64,000 nucleotides of DNA from Dehalococcoidia bacterium UBA5760 (GTDB lineage: Bacteria > Chloroflexota > Dehalococcoidia > Dehalococcoidales > UBA5760), in contig DIFA01000018.1 in NCBI GenBank assembly GCA_002418895.1, positions 1-64,000 of the forward strand, in the 5' to 3' direction. Made by a program: the position numbers and the translations under genes. The notes beneath the pieces were generated by a model. That model worked only from the letters and a program-made list of their open reading frames with translations, was not told where the DNA came from and searched no databases. The stretch's first letter is position 1. Each line of letters begins with the position of its first letter. Positions 15,360 through 25,251 of this stretch are shown piece by piece.

Positions 15360-16298
15360 ATGGTGACGGAAGCAACTAACCCAACGGTTAGTGTAATTAT
15401 CCCTACATATAACCGGGCACATATGGTAGACAGGGCTATTCGGAGTGTTTTGAGCCAGACATATCAAGATTTTGAGCTAATTGTTGCTGATGATGCCTCA
15501 ACGGATAATACCGAAGAGGTAGTGGAGGGTTTTGATGATGAGAGAATAAGATATATCTGCCATAAGGAAAACTCAGGGACTTCTGTGGCACCAAGAAATA
15601 CCGGAATTAAGGCAGCTAGAGGTGAATACATAGCCTTTCTGGATAGTGATGACGAATGGCTACCAGGGAAGCTGGAAAAACAGATGGGGAAGTTTAATTC
15701 AGTATCACAAGATGTAGGGCTTATCTATAGTGGTTTTGTTCGTGTTGATGATAAAACGGGAGAAACGAGGTTTGAGAGAATGCCTGACAGGAGCGAGAGA
15801 GGAGACGTCTTCAAGATTTTACTTAAAGGAGACATTGTAGGCCCTCTTACTGCAATTGTCAGGAAGGAATGTTTTGAAAAGGCAGGTACTTTTAATGAAG
15901 AATTCCGTAGCAATCAAGATTTGGATATGTGGCTTCGTATCTCGAGGTATTACAAATTCGACTTTGTCCCAGAAATCCTAGCTAGGTATTACATACACGA
16001 CTCTCACGGGTCAAGAAATATCGAACGCCAAATACAAGGCTTACTCTTGTTCATGAACAAGTACCAGAAATATATGTCTAAAACGGTAGTTAGTAGTCGG
16101 TTGGGATATCTTGGAATGCTTCTTGCCTATCAAGGTAAATTTAAAGAAGCCAGTATCTATTTCAAACAAGCAGTATATAATAAACCTTGGGATATCTATA
16201 ATTACATTCGTTTTCTATTGTGCAAGTTTGCTCCCGGAATCTATCAAGCCAGATTGATGCAGCTAAGCAGCTATAAGGAAAGTGTAAAGTATAAATAA
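15360..16298 (+). CDS. Family 2 glycosyltransferase
   Basis: The 312-residue protein begins with the GT-A fold signature TVSVIIPTYNRAHMVDRAIRSVLSQTYQDFELIVADDASTDNT, then ARGEYIAFLDSDDEWLPGKLEKQ, whose DSD forms the metal- and nucleotide-binding motif, and NQDLDMWLRISRYYKF, a likely ED-type acceptor motif. The C-terminal 60 residues look TPR-like (YLGMLLAYQGKFKEASIYFKQAVYNKPWD). It probably adds one sugar on the cytoplasmic face; donor and acceptor are unknown. Confidence 0.9.
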   Translation: MVTEATNPTVSVIIPTYNRAHMVDRAIRSVLSQTYQDFELIVADDASTDNTEEVVEGFDDERIRYICHKENSGTSVAPRNTGIKAARGEYIAFLDSDDEWLPGKLEKQMGKFNSVSQDVGLIYSGFVRVDDKTGETRFERMPDRSERGDVFKILLKGDIVGPLTAIVRKECFEKAGTFNEEFRSNQDLDMWLRISRYYKFDFVPEILARYYIHDSHGSRNIERQIQGLLLFMNKYQKYMSKTVVSSRLGYLGMLLAYQGKFKEASIYFKQAVYNKPWDIYNYIRFLLCKFAPGIYQARLMQLSSYKESVKYK

Positions 16299-16328
16299 CA
16301 GATATTGTGAAGAGAAGAGGTCAATAAG

Positions 16329-17180
16329 ATGGTATTAAGCCAGGGCATTCCATTGGTTGATGACTATCAAAAATTGTTGAATGATGATCTATTTCTTCAT
16401 ATGGAAAGCTTCTCTAACACTTTCTTGAGAAAATTTGCCTTGCCACTAAAGAAATATCGTTGGGTTTCAGACCCTTTGCACCAGTGGAGTAGGCAATGGG
16501 AATACCCATTTGCTTACTCTTACATCCAGGAACATATTCGTGTTAATGGTGAGGAAGGCGACCTCGCTATTCTTGATGCAGGTTCAGGGGTCACTTTTTT
16601 CCCTTATTATATTGCCTCAACCTTTCAAGGCATCGTTAAGGCAACTTGTTGTGACTCTGATAAGTCGCTTGAAGCAATATTTCAACAGATAAATTCGGGT
16701 ATAGATACACCAGTGGAATTTCAACTAAGCGATATTTGTCAACTTCCCTATAAGAGCAGTTCCTTTGATATTGTTTATTGTATATCAGTTCTAGAGCACA
16801 TGGCATATTTTGAACAAGTAATCCGGGAGTTTAAACGAGTTTTGAAACCAAGTGGACTATTGATTATAACCTTCGATATTTCTATTGATGGGGATGCAGA
16901 CATTCGATTAGATAGAGCAGGCAAGCTTATAGAGTCATTGAAAAACCATTTATCTCCTTCGTCAGAATTTAATGCTGCGAAATGTCTGAATATTCTCGGT
17001 GAAACTGACTCACCGATATTGACTACGGAGTATATTAAGAGAATGAATAAAGAAGAGTTACTACCATGGAAGAAAGGTTCTTTCTCATCAACGGTTAAGA
17101 ATTTGCTAACGTTACAGATGCCAAAAAGACATTTCCACAACTTGACTTGCTTTTGCCGAGTGCTAATTAAAATTGTTTAG
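16329..17180 (+). CDS. Class I SAM-dependent methyltransferase
   Basis: The 283-residue protein carries motif I LAILDAGSGVTFFPYYIAS, an acidic loop CDSDKSLEAI, LPYKSSSFDIVYCISVLEHM (post-I) and LKPSGLLIITFDIS. It belongs to the Methyltransf_11/25 group. Its place between two glycosyltransferases suggests O-methylation of a glycan or of a sugar intermediate. The gene is visibly more AT-rich than the flanking chromosome, like its neighbours from about 13.3 kb to 17.2 kb. Confidence 0.82.
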   Translation: MVLSQGIPLVDDYQKLLNDDLFLHMESFSNTFLRKFALPLKKYRWVSDPLHQWSRQWEYPFAYSYIQEHIRVNGEEGDLAILDAGSGVTFFPYYIASTFQGIVKATCCDSDKSLEAIFQQINSGIDTPVEFQLSDICQLPYKSSSFDIVYCISVLEHMAYFEQVIREFKRVLKPSGLLIITFDISIDGDADIRLDRAGKLIESLKNHLSPSSEFNAAKCLNILGETDSPILTTEYIKRMNKEELLPWKKGSFSSTVKNLLTLQMPKRHFHNLTCFCRVLIKIV

Positions 17181-17189
17181 GAGACATGG

Positions 17190-18326
17190 ATGAGAATGAA
17201 AATCTGTATGCTATCAACCGATTTTCTTCCGGGTATAGGGGGTATTGCAGCACACGTGTATGAATTATCAAAAGCATTGGTGAAGCAGGACAACGAGGTG
17301 CATGTGATTGCACCCAGGCGTCATTATTATGACAAAACATATGAGGAAATTGATGGAATAAAGGTACACCGCTTATATTTCCCACGCCGAAGGATTATAG
17401 GGTTTATAATATACTTTTTCCCTGCCTCGCTTAAGCTTAGGCGGTTAATTCGGAACGAAGGTGTAAATATAGTCCATTCTCATACTTCCTTCTACGATGC
17501 TTTGCTAGCCAGATTTGGTCCAAACATACCCAAGATAGAAACTGAACATTCGTCCGGCTTTCTTATAGCGGTGGAAGAAGGAAAGCACATAAGGCGTCAC
17601 CGATGGTTGTTAGGTCATGCAGACCATGTAATAGGTCCTAGTCAAGAGTTAGTGGATACTGTTGTTAAGGTTGGTATAAGCCGAAATATGACATCATTTG
17701 TATCAAATGGGGTGGATATAGAGAAGTTCAATCCTGAAGTAGAGGGTATGGGGATAAGAGCCAAATATATAATAAGGCCCGAGGAAAAAGTCATTCTATG
17801 TCCGCGAAGACTTGAGTTAAAGAATGGCGTGGAATATTTGATAGAAGCTATGCCATACATTATCAACACAAACAGTGATGCAAGATGCCTAATTGTTGGA
17901 GATGGCTCGGAAAGGGAGACGTTGAAGAAGGAAGTGGTAAGATTATCAATTGCTGACAAAGTGATATTCGCTGGCGCGGTTGCCAATGTCGAAATGCCTG
18001 GATATTACGCTGCGTCTGATATCGTAGTCTTACCATCCCTTAAAGAAGCTACAAGTATTGCCGGCTTAGAAGCCATGGCATCTGGCAAACCACTGGTTGG
18101 TACGAATGTTGGTGGTATCCCTCAGATAATAGCTGATGGTGAGACAGGCATATTGGTTTCCTCAAGAAACCCGGAGGAATTAGCTAACGCCATAGCCACC
18201 TTGCTGAGCGATGATGGGAAACGAGCCACAATGGGATTGAGTGCAAGGAGGAGAGCTGAAAGTGAGTTTTCTTGGGAGACCATAGCCCAAAAAACCATGA
18301 GTATTTACAGTAGCATAATGAGATAG
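17190..18326 (+). CDS. Family 4 glycosyltransferase
   Basis: The 378-residue GT-B enzyme has the N-terminal FLPGIGGIAAHVYELSKALVKQDNEVHVIAP acceptor domain, a mid-linker SNGVDIEKFNP, and the C-terminal donor domain with CPRRLELKNGVEYLIEAM, LIVGDGSERE and the EX7E-type segment LPSLKEATSIAGLEAMASGKPLVGTNVGG. It is a retaining transferase. The ATG used follows an AGGAGA site. It is the last gene of the plus arm and ends 36 bp from the convergent end of the minus arm. Confidence 0.92.
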   Translation: MRMKICMLSTDFLPGIGGIAAHVYELSKALVKQDNEVHVIAPRRHYYDKTYEEIDGIKVHRLYFPRRRIIGFIIYFFPASLKLRRLIRNEGVNIVHSHTSFYDALLARFGPNIPKIETEHSSGFLIAVEEGKHIRRHRWLLGHADHVIGPSQELVDTVVKVGISRNMTSFVSNGVDIEKFNPEVEGMGIRAKYIIRPEEKVILCPRRLELKNGVEYLIEAMPYIINTNSDARCLIVGDGSERETLKKEVVRLSIADKVIFAGAVANVEMPGYYAASDIVVLPSLKEATSIAGLEAMASGKPLVGTNVGGIPQIIADGETGILVSSRNPEELANAIATLLSDDGKRATMGLSARRRAESEFSWETIAQKTMSIYSSIMR

Positions 18327-18361
18327 AGATGCATCGTTAAAGTTTATTTTATGGATAACTG

Positions 18362-20578
18362 CTACCGATATACCATCGAACTGCCTGTGGTATATATCTT
18401 TTTCCTAGCAAAGAATATATTAGGGTATTCGCGTGTAATATCTCGTATTATATCAGTATGTCTCAAGTAGATATACCCATCTATGTCGGCCGAATCCCAA
18501 TCTGATATAGGGATCTTATAGTTATGCAATGTGCGATCCCTGTAGATTAGACCCTGGCTTATTAATATGCGGTGTCCTGGCCATGAACCTGAGTATATCT
18601 TCTCTCCCCCTTCGTCATGACTGCCTATCCACCTGGCAGCATCACTATCTTGATCATATACATACCCACCTCCATATTGTTCAGTCGGTGCATTGAGAAC
18701 AATAGAAGTCGGCTCGCCGAATACTTGGTACATTGTACCGCTAGTGCACATAAAGAATGGTATCATTACAGCAAGAGCAATAACATAAGCCTTCGCTCGC
18801 AGCCAGCCCGCTACCGTAATTCCTCCGATAGCAAAGAATGGCGCTAGGACAGCTAGGGTTTGGAAGTATGTCCTCTCCATCGAATAGCCGACCATAACAT
18901 AGGGAAGCAATATACTCACTATTAACAACATACTACACGCCAGGGTAAATACAAAATACTCCATATCCAGCCTTGTGCGCAGGAATTTTGGCTTGTCATA
19001 AGCTACATACGGACCGGCAACCATTCTCCATCTCCTGGCTATAGTACTCAAAACGCCGATACCGATGAAGGCAATGGTAAGCCAAGAGACAGCAACTCGT
19101 ATCTTTTGCGGAATGGTTACTATGCCCTCACCGCCAGCAGTTGCTACAGTAGAACCACGTGATTCAATCAAAAACCACTGGTTCAGATTGCTAAACGTCT
19201 CATTAACAAAAATCACACCGCTAGAGAAGGTTGTCGTCGTTATCTGGCTATACCAGAAGAAGAGGATAACAAAAAACAGCGCTGTAATGGTTATGGTCAC
19301 TCCCCTCTGAAAGTGTGATTTGGGTATGCCGAACACAGTTATTGGAGAATCTGGTTGACCGATAGCTCCGTTGCTATTTTCTGATGGAGCTATCAATGCG
19401 CCTTTATGAGCTTTGCTCTGTCGGAAGAAGAGCCGGGGTACCGCCCATATCCCTAAGCAGGTAAGCAACAGGATAAAGAAGAAGATATACGAGGTGCTGT
19501 ATTGGGACACAATACACGACATAGCAAAGACAATAAACAGCAGCCTTTTATTAAACCATTCGATATCCCGGTGGAAGATAACCATAACTATCAAGCTAAA
19601 GAAGAGGATGGCGAGATTCGTATTAGAAGCTCCCGTTGTGTCGAGAAAAATAACCTGTGACATATAGAAGAAAGCGGCAAGCAGGGCGTAGAAGCTACCG
19701 ATATACCTTCTGGCGATAATAAATACAACTAGGGGTGAAACCGAGAACAGTATTGGATACATAATCTTGAACAAGTACTCGGGATTTATATTAATAAAAT
19801 TCTGGTAGATTGTCGGCAGTATGGAGATGCTCAGGCAGGTATCAAATGGCAAATTACCTGCTATTACCCAGTGGCCTTTCTCCAGTGTCGATTGAAAAAA
19901 GTAATAGAATTCGTGGACATCCGAGCCAAGTATGTGATTGGAACGCAGACAAAGCATAAGCACGAGCGATATGCTTATACAGAGTATGGTAATGGGGTAT
20001 ACCCTTTCTGATACCTGCCGATGGTAAAAGGATATGAAAGCAACATAGGCTGGAATCAGGAAGAGTAAGAGCAGCAAAACCATATTGTTATCGCTCTGAT
20101 TCATGATACGCATACCTAATATACTTAGTAGGGGGAATACCGATGGTATAATTAAGAACAGTTTTTCTCTTCTGGTCAGCTTTAGAGCGAAATTGGAGAA
20201 GGTAATCCCTCTGTTTCTTACATAGGCGGTGGCCGCCATAACAATGGTGGCGACACTGAATGATGTCAGTAAGGGGGTGGTTGAGAGGGGTGTAGTGTAA
20301 CCAATGGCAAGTAGTGAGCCGTTGAGTGCCCAGCCAAAGAGCATGGAGAAAGCAACGCTGAGCCCTACCGAGAGGACCAGTTTCTCGGTCAGCCCCAACC
20401 TATTCAGATTGATTATGGAGAGGAAAAGAAAACCGGGGAAAAAGGTCAGGAAGATAAAGCCGGATACCTGTCTTAAGACCGGGATGTCCAGAAGGATCGA
20501 AATATTGGTGACGGCAACCACTGCTGCTATCGAGCCGAACCATTTAACCGGTGCTGATTTAGCATCTTCTGCGGTCAC
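18362..20578 (-). CDS. Large polytopic membrane protein (DUF2206-like), candidate lipid-linked-sugar transferase or polymerase
   Basis: The 738-residue protein has more than a dozen hydrophobic segments and resembles DUF2206 membrane proteins, known mainly from archaea. Early in the chain an extracytoplasmic loop holds GSDVHEFYYFFQSTLEKGHW. An acidic pair in the first large loop is the pattern of GT-C enzymes that use polyprenyl-phosphate sugars. The last 130 residues are a soluble, extracytoplasmic domain. The locus has no obvious Wzy polymerase, so this protein is a candidate for polymerase or ligase. It is last in the minus arm. Its function is inferred from topology and position only. Confidence 0.6.
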   Translation of the reverse strand: MTAEDAKSAPVKWFGSIAAVVAVTNISILLDIPVLRQVSGFIFLTFFPGFLFLSIINLNRLGLTEKLVLSVGLSVAFSMLFGWALNGSLLAIGYTTPLSTTPLLTSFSVATIVMAATAYVRNRGITFSNFALKLTRREKLFLIIPSVFPLLSILGMRIMNQSDNNMVLLLLLFLIPAYVAFISFYHRQVSERVYPITILCISISLVLMLCLRSNHILGSDVHEFYYFFQSTLEKGHWVIAGNLPFDTCLSISILPTIYQNFININPEYLFKIMYPILFSVSPLVVFIIARRYIGSFYALLAAFFYMSQVIFLDTTGASNTNLAILFFSLIVMVIFHRDIEWFNKRLLFIVFAMSCIVSQYSTSYIFFFILLLTCLGIWAVPRLFFRQSKAHKGALIAPSENSNGAIGQPDSPITVFGIPKSHFQRGVTITITALFFVILFFWYSQITTTTFSSGVIFVNETFSNLNQWFLIESRGSTVATAGGEGIVTIPQKIRVAVSWLTIAFIGIGVLSTIARRWRMVAGPYVAYDKPKFLRTRLDMEYFVFTLACSMLLIVSILLPYVMVGYSMERTYFQTLAVLAPFFAIGGITVAGWLRAKAYVIALAVMIPFFMCTSGTMYQVFGEPTSIVLNAPTEQYGGGYVYDQDSDAARWIGSHDEGGEKIYSGSWPGHRILISQGLIYRDRTLHNYKIPISDWDSADIDGYIYLRHTDIIRDITREYPNIFFARKKIYTTGSSMVYR

Positions 20579-20634
20579 TTATGCCTCTTGTAACGGTCGC
20601 TATAAAGTGCCGGCCTTGTTTCCAGACCAGAATA

Positions 20635-21246
20635 TCAAATACCCTTAATCTCTTTGACTACCTCGAATGCCTCAGCATATTCAACATTAATTTGAAACCC
20701 CCGGTATATCGCCCGACCTCTTATCCCCTGAACCCACTGCTCGCTAAAATTCTGGACCTGAGAGTTGTGTGCCAGAACACTCTCAATTTTCGTTTCAATC
20801 GTGTTGGAAATGTCTACGAATGCCTGTGCCCTGAAGGTGTCAGGAGTCATCCCAGATGGAAGGGCCTGCTCATACATATATAGTGAGCAATTATTCTTTC
20901 TCGATGCCGCAATGGTTGCCAAAGCGACGGCAATATGGTCCTGATGGGAATCGTGAAACCAGCTAGTATAGATTACTTCCGGGGGAAAATCATTCATTAC
21001 CCTGTCAAAAATCCCAACCAAACGCCTATTGAACTGTATTTCATTACAGTCTAAGTCCAATACTAAAAGTCTGGCATCCAGCATCTCTGCCGACATTTTC
21101 GATTCTGCTATCCGAGTTTCTTTCTGGTTGGGGATAGTAACCAGGACAATCAGCACGTCGTGCCCCTTTTGCGTGTACCTGGCGATTGTCCCTCCCATCA
21201 ATACCTCAGCGTCATCGGGGTGTGGACTAAATACGATTACGTTCAT
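20635..21246 (-). CDS. PIG-L family deacetylase
   Basis: The 203-residue protein opens with the zinc-site signature FSPHPDDAEVLMGGTIARY (PHPDD motif) and has the second motif SWFHDSHQDHIAVALA with the third zinc-binding His. PIG-L/LmbE enzymes remove N-acetyl groups from GlcNAc-containing substrates. With the GNAT at 22057 and WbqC at 21283 in the same string, the set could deacetylate an amino sugar and then re-acylate it. It is separated from its neighbours by 37 and 56 bp. Confidence 0.9.
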   Translation of the reverse strand: MNVIVFSPHPDDAEVLMGGTIARYTQKGHDVLIVLVTIPNQKETRIAESKMSAEMLDARLLVLDLDCNEIQFNRRLVGIFDRVMNDFPPEVIYTSWFHDSHQDHIAVALATIAASRKNNCSLYMYEQALPSGMTPDTFRAQAFVDISNTIETKIESVLAHNSQVQNFSEQWVQGIRGRAIYRGFQINVEYAEAFEVVKEIKGI

Positions 21247-21282
21247 TTTTGCTAGAATTCCTTCCCGGATCTGTACATCCGA

Positions 21283-21975
21283 CTAAGAGCTTGCTCCCAT
21301 CAGAATCCCCAGACTCTTCTCACCTTCATTAAACAGTAAGTCTATTACGGATAGGTTGGGTACAAACTCACCCCATAATTGATGATAGACAGGGTGCTGA
21401 AAATGTTGGTAGATTAGCTCGATGCTGTTTTCCTTAAACTCTTCTTCTGAGATATACCGTTCAAAGCCTCCTCCTTCACCTGTTATGTACTTGTCAGCCG
21501 TAAGTTCCCTTATGACAGAGATAAGCTTCTCTGTTCCCCTGGCTTCAATATTCATATCCGATGACAGAACAAGCGTTGTCTTGATTCCCAATAAATCTCT
21601 GATCAACCTTATTAAGGCTACATTTAGCTCACGCAGTTTCTCCCAAGAATTATCGTAAATCCGGCTGAACTCTGCTTCATATCTATCGAAAAAGCGTGCC
21701 TTTTTATATGATAACTGAATAGTCCGCCAGTGTTTTTTCCTCCAATTGGAAGCATCGTTTATCCTAACATCATTGATATTCTGTCCAAAATTACGTATTA
21801 CGGGAACAGATAACCACATCCAACTCTCATTGATATACTTTATCTTATTTCTTTGTTGCCATGACTGCACGGAAAATTGAACATCGTCCAATATTACAAA
21901 AACATCGCTCTTGGCCATCTTATTGAAGTAGCCTAACCAGGGGAGGTAATTCGGTTGATGAATGGCTGCTATCAT
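21283..21975 (-). CDS. WbqC family protein
   Basis: The 230-residue protein begins IAAIHQPNYLPWLGYFNKMAKSDVFVILDDVQ and continues WQQRNKIK, WLSVPV and FERYISEEEFKENSIELIYQHF, the typical WbqC landmarks. The family occurs in O-antigen and capsule loci and is thought to modify amino sugars, but its reaction is not firmly established. It lies in the minus arm between the GNAT and the PIG-L deacetylase. Confidence 0.85.
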   Translation of the reverse strand: MIAAIHQPNYLPWLGYFNKMAKSDVFVILDDVQFSVQSWQQRNKIKYINESWMWLSVPVIRNFGQNINDVRINDASNWRKKHWRTIQLSYKKARFFDRYEAEFSRIYDNSWEKLRELNVALIRLIRDLLGIKTTLVLSSDMNIEARGTEKLISVIRELTADKYITGEGGGFERYISEEEFKENSIELIYQHFQHPVYHQLWGEFVPNLSVIDLLFNEGEKSLGILMGASS

Positions 21976-22056
21976 TTGCCCCCTCCGATTGGCTATTTAT
22001 CTCATTAAAGACATACAGTCTAGATAGAAAACCAATGTATTACCTGGCCGGCTTTC

Positions 22057-22599
22057 TTAGTAACGTTTTAACTCAATAGAGTATACTCCAAAACCATCCC
22101 TATCGCGGCTAAACCGGTTTGGCTGTTCCTTACCCCTCCGAGATATGTAATCATACAGTTCCGCCCCCTCCAAGAGACGTAATCCAAGCTTGGTATATAG
22201 ATTTTTTGCAGGGATATCCTTATTTGCTGTCTCAACGGTGACCTTACTGATTCCCAGCTTTAAACACTCCCTGAAAGAAGTCTTACATAACCTCTGGGCA
22301 ATGCCTAATCTTCGGTAATCACTGCGAACCGCAAGCCTATGGATATGGCATATCCTTTGGTCTTGGTAAGAGGAGCATACTAGATAGCCTATCAAGTTAT
22401 CCTCTAATATAGCCAACTTGCTTAGCTGTCCCTTTTGAGGTAAATCAAGCATGAAATTATCTTCTGACCAGACCGTACTATAAGTGCTCAGACAGGTTCT
22501 GTCCAACCTTATCAGTTCATCGATGTATTTTGCAGCGTTTCCCTCAAAATTTAATATTCGTAGCTGTTCCCCTTGGTTCTGACTATTATTCCTTATCAT
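22057..22599 (-). CDS. GNAT-family N-acetyltransferase
   Basis: The 180-residue protein shows the GNAT fold: AILEDNLIGYLVCSSYQDQRICHIHRLAVRSDYRRLGIAQRLCKTSF, where the RRLGIA loop binds the CoA pyrophosphate, then VTVETANKDIPAKNLYTKLGLR. It resembles RimI-type enzymes, but in a polysaccharide locus an amino-sugar substrate is equally plausible. It sits 40 bp after the preceding glycosyltransferase. Confidence 0.82.
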   Translation of the reverse strand: MIRNNSQNQGEQLRILNFEGNAAKYIDELIRLDRTCLSTYSTVWSEDNFMLDLPQKGQLSKLAILEDNLIGYLVCSSYQDQRICHIHRLAVRSDYRRLGIAQRLCKTSFRECLKLGISKVTVETANKDIPAKNLYTKLGLRLLEGAELYDYISRRGKEQPNRFSRDRDGFGVYSIELKRY

Positions 22600-22639
22600 A
22601 GTGATAGCTTCTTATACGTCTCAATAAAAGTTACTCAAA

Positions 22640-23926
22640 TCATCTGTGATGCGCCTGCCACTTAAGATATAGAGAATCAAGAATCTGCGATAGTTTATTT
22701 GCCCCCTCACGATGACTGTATTTATCAATTATCGATTCCTTCCCTTTATAAGTAACCGCACTTTTCCCCTTGTATTCCTGATACATTTCTATAAGGCTGT
22801 TCTTAATAATTTCTGTATTTGAAGCCCAAATACCCGCACCAGTCTCATTTAATAGCTCTTTTATAACATTACTAGGATACCCTGTAACTAGTATAGGCCT
22901 CCTTGCTGCCAGATACTCAAATGTCTTTCCTCCATATGCTCCCTGTTTTTGACTATCTTCCCATGCTATAAGAAGCAATATGTGCGACTCTCTTTGTTTT
23001 TCTAAAACTACCTGCCTTGGTATTATCCCAAGTTGCTTTACAATGCTTGATAGTCCGTATTGCTCAATCTCTCTCTCTAACCAGCTTTCCTTCGGCCCAT
23101 AGAATCGAATTTTAATATCATTCGGATCTATAGTTCGGTCGGAAACTAGATCCCTTATAGCAGCTAAAAACTTCCACGGGTGCTGCTTCTGCGGCCAAAC
23201 ACTACCGCTATAGGTAATTGTAAATTTAGCCGTCAACTCAGCCGGTGGGTTATTAACTTCATCGGGATCAAAACTATTAGTAATCGTATATACTACTTTA
23301 CCTCTATGGAGATCTTCTAACTTATTTGCCCAAAGTTTGGAAACAATCACTAGGGAGTCCGCTTTTGATAGTGTTTTTCTCTCTAGTCTCCTATCAATTA
23401 ACTGTCTTATAGGGCCATAGCTATAGTTGTGGTTCTGCGACCATGGGTCACGAAAATCGGCAACCCAAGGAATTCCATACTTGGCCTTTAATTCCTTGGC
23501 AATAATGTGACTAGTTACCGGTGCGGAATTACTTATTATAGCGCTTATATCTTCACTCTGTATTATCTTGCTGCCTTCACTAATGGCGAAAGGTTTCCAA
23601 CCCTTTTCACCATCCGGATAGTTGAATATTGCCCCGCCGGCAGTCAGCGCATAATCCAATAATGATTTCTTGGAATTAACTCCAAAACGTGCTTTCACCT
23701 GTTTTCTGATGTCATTCTCACCTGGCCTTATACCAAGTAGCTTTTTCCAGGGACCCAGAGCATCCCGATAAGGCGTCTCTATGATTCTCAACTGTGAACC
23801 TGCGACTTGGGAACAATGCGGGGTTACAACAATGGGCTCCCAACCAAATTCTGGGAGATATTTGGCTAATCCCCGAACACGTGGAGATGTGTGGCATAGA
23901 TTTGCTATGATCAATACCTTCTTCAT
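22640..23926 (-). CDS. Glycosyltransferase (GT-B, family 4-like)
   Basis: The 428-residue protein begins KKVLIIANLCHTSPRVRGLAKYLPEFGWEPIVVTP and has a PWVADFRDPWSQ segment and a SKADSLVIVSKLWANKL linker, characteristic of a GT4-like group with an N-terminal extension. The C-terminal donor domain contains FTITYSGSVWPQKQHPWKFLAAI, IRFYGPKE and GGKTFEYLAARRPILVTG. The gene is markedly AT-rich. It is upstream of the GNAT in the minus arm, after a 110-bp gap (23927-24036), the widest in that arm. Confidence 0.85.
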   Translation of the reverse strand: MKKVLIIANLCHTSPRVRGLAKYLPEFGWEPIVVTPHCSQVAGSQLRIIETPYRDALGPWKKLLGIRPGENDIRKQVKARFGVNSKKSLLDYALTAGGAIFNYPDGEKGWKPFAISEGSKIIQSEDISAIISNSAPVTSHIIAKELKAKYGIPWVADFRDPWSQNHNYSYGPIRQLIDRRLERKTLSKADSLVIVSKLWANKLEDLHRGKVVYTITNSFDPDEVNNPPAELTAKFTITYSGSVWPQKQHPWKFLAAIRDLVSDRTIDPNDIKIRFYGPKESWLEREIEQYGLSSIVKQLGIIPRQVVLEKQRESHILLLIAWEDSQKQGAYGGKTFEYLAARRPILVTGYPSNVIKELLNETGAGIWASNTEIIKNSLIEMYQEYKGKSAVTYKGKESIIDKYSHREGANKLSQILDSLYLKWQAHHR

Positions 23927-24036
23927 CTGCTCGAATTGTTGAAAACTAATGTGTGGTATATGATAAATCCCATTATTTTATTCCGTAGCACTGCCCTGGA
24001 TTCCGGGTAACAGATGGGCATTTTATATTCTAAAAC

Positions 24037-25251
24037 CTAAGATTTAATAACACTTAGATACATATTCTCCATTTTCTCTGCTATTCCCACCCAACTGAAA
24101 TTATCACGCACCAGTAGTTTACCCTTCTCGCCAAACTGTAGCCTCATTTTGTCATCACCCAGCATACACAAGATTGCGTTGCTTAACTGGTCTTTATCGT
24201 AAGGAACCCCAAGCCCTACCTGATTATCGATTACATCGGCTATGCCACAGCGATTAGTTACTATTACTGGTGTACCACAGGCAAGTGCTTCCAGAATCGT
24301 TATGCCCAATATCTCATAAGATGAGGGCAGTACATATACATCAGCATCAACATAGGCTTCCAATTTATCTCTTCCACAAAGCGGGCCGGTGAAAAGGACT
24401 TTCTCTCCAATTTTCAGTTCTTCTATCAACTTCCTCAGCATTGGCAGATACCCATCATCAGGGCCAACAATTACAAGCCTGACGTGGGCAACCTTCTCTG
24501 ATAGCTCAGCAAATGCTCTCGCCAGAAGGTCAAGCCCTTTGATTTTGTGTATTCTGCCCAGATAGAGGATTATTTTTTCACTGTTACCTAAGCCATGCTT
24601 CCTTCTGAATTCTCCTCTCGCAGGTAAATTATCAAATTCAGACAGGTCAATTCCATTAGGGATAATCTCAATCTTGTCTTCACTTACACCCATGTTTTTA
24701 TATTGTTCAGCTTCCATCTTGGTGACAGCTATTACCTTTGAGGCGTCCGCCAGAATCCTGTATCCCCAGAGCATATCGTAGATACGCTTCAGGTTGCCTT
24801 TGCCTGTCCTGGGTAATGAGCCATGAGCTTGCAATACATAGGGAATGTTATACTTGTAGGCATAGTGATGCGCCGCCACATTTTGCAGAGTGCGATATTC
24901 ATGCAGGTGGAGAATATCAAATGTTGCTGTTCGTTTTGCCATCATGGGAATCATCGCCGGGGAGATGATGATATGATGTGTAGTTCCAAGCTGGCTACCC
25001 AGGCTTTTAAACTCATGAACCTTAATGCCTTCTTTCATGAAGAAGGGCTCACTCTGATATTTCAATCGTCGCTTCTTATTAAAGGCTTCTGTGGTATACA
25101 CCGTCACCTCGTGACCGCATTTAACCAATGCTTTTGATAATCCGTGGACTGTCTCAACTGGCTTGCCTTCTTTACCACCTGCCCAATCAACGAAAAAATA
25201 TGGAATTACCTGAAGAATCTTCAACCTGCCTCCTGCGGTTTCAGTCACCAT
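24037..25251 (-). CDS. Family 4 glycosyltransferase
   Basis: The 404-residue GT-B protein has an acceptor domain with PYFFVDWAGGKEGKPVETVHGLSKALVKCGHEVTVYT and LHLHEYRTLQNVAAHHYA, the linker IPNGIDLSEFD, and donor-domain motifs LYLGRIHKIKGLDLLARAF and LPSSYEILGITILEALACGTPVIVTN. It is clearly paralogous to 27427-28593: both have an IHLH/LHLH, QN, HHYA and HGSLPR series. Its start overlaps the end of the upstream methyltransferase by 11 bp. Confidence 0.92.
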   Translation of the reverse strand: MVTETAGGRLKILQVIPYFFVDWAGGKEGKPVETVHGLSKALVKCGHEVTVYTTEAFNKKRRLKYQSEPFFMKEGIKVHEFKSLGSQLGTTHHIIISPAMIPMMAKRTATFDILHLHEYRTLQNVAAHHYAYKYNIPYVLQAHGSLPRTGKGNLKRIYDMLWGYRILADASKVIAVTKMEAEQYKNMGVSEDKIEIIPNGIDLSEFDNLPARGEFRRKHGLGNSEKIILYLGRIHKIKGLDLLARAFAELSEKVAHVRLVIVGPDDGYLPMLRKLIEELKIGEKVLFTGPLCGRDKLEAYVDADVYVLPSSYEILGITILEALACGTPVIVTNRCGIADVIDNQVGLGVPYDKDQLSNAILCMLGDDKMRLQFGEKGKLLVRDNFSWVGIAEKMENMYLSVIKS

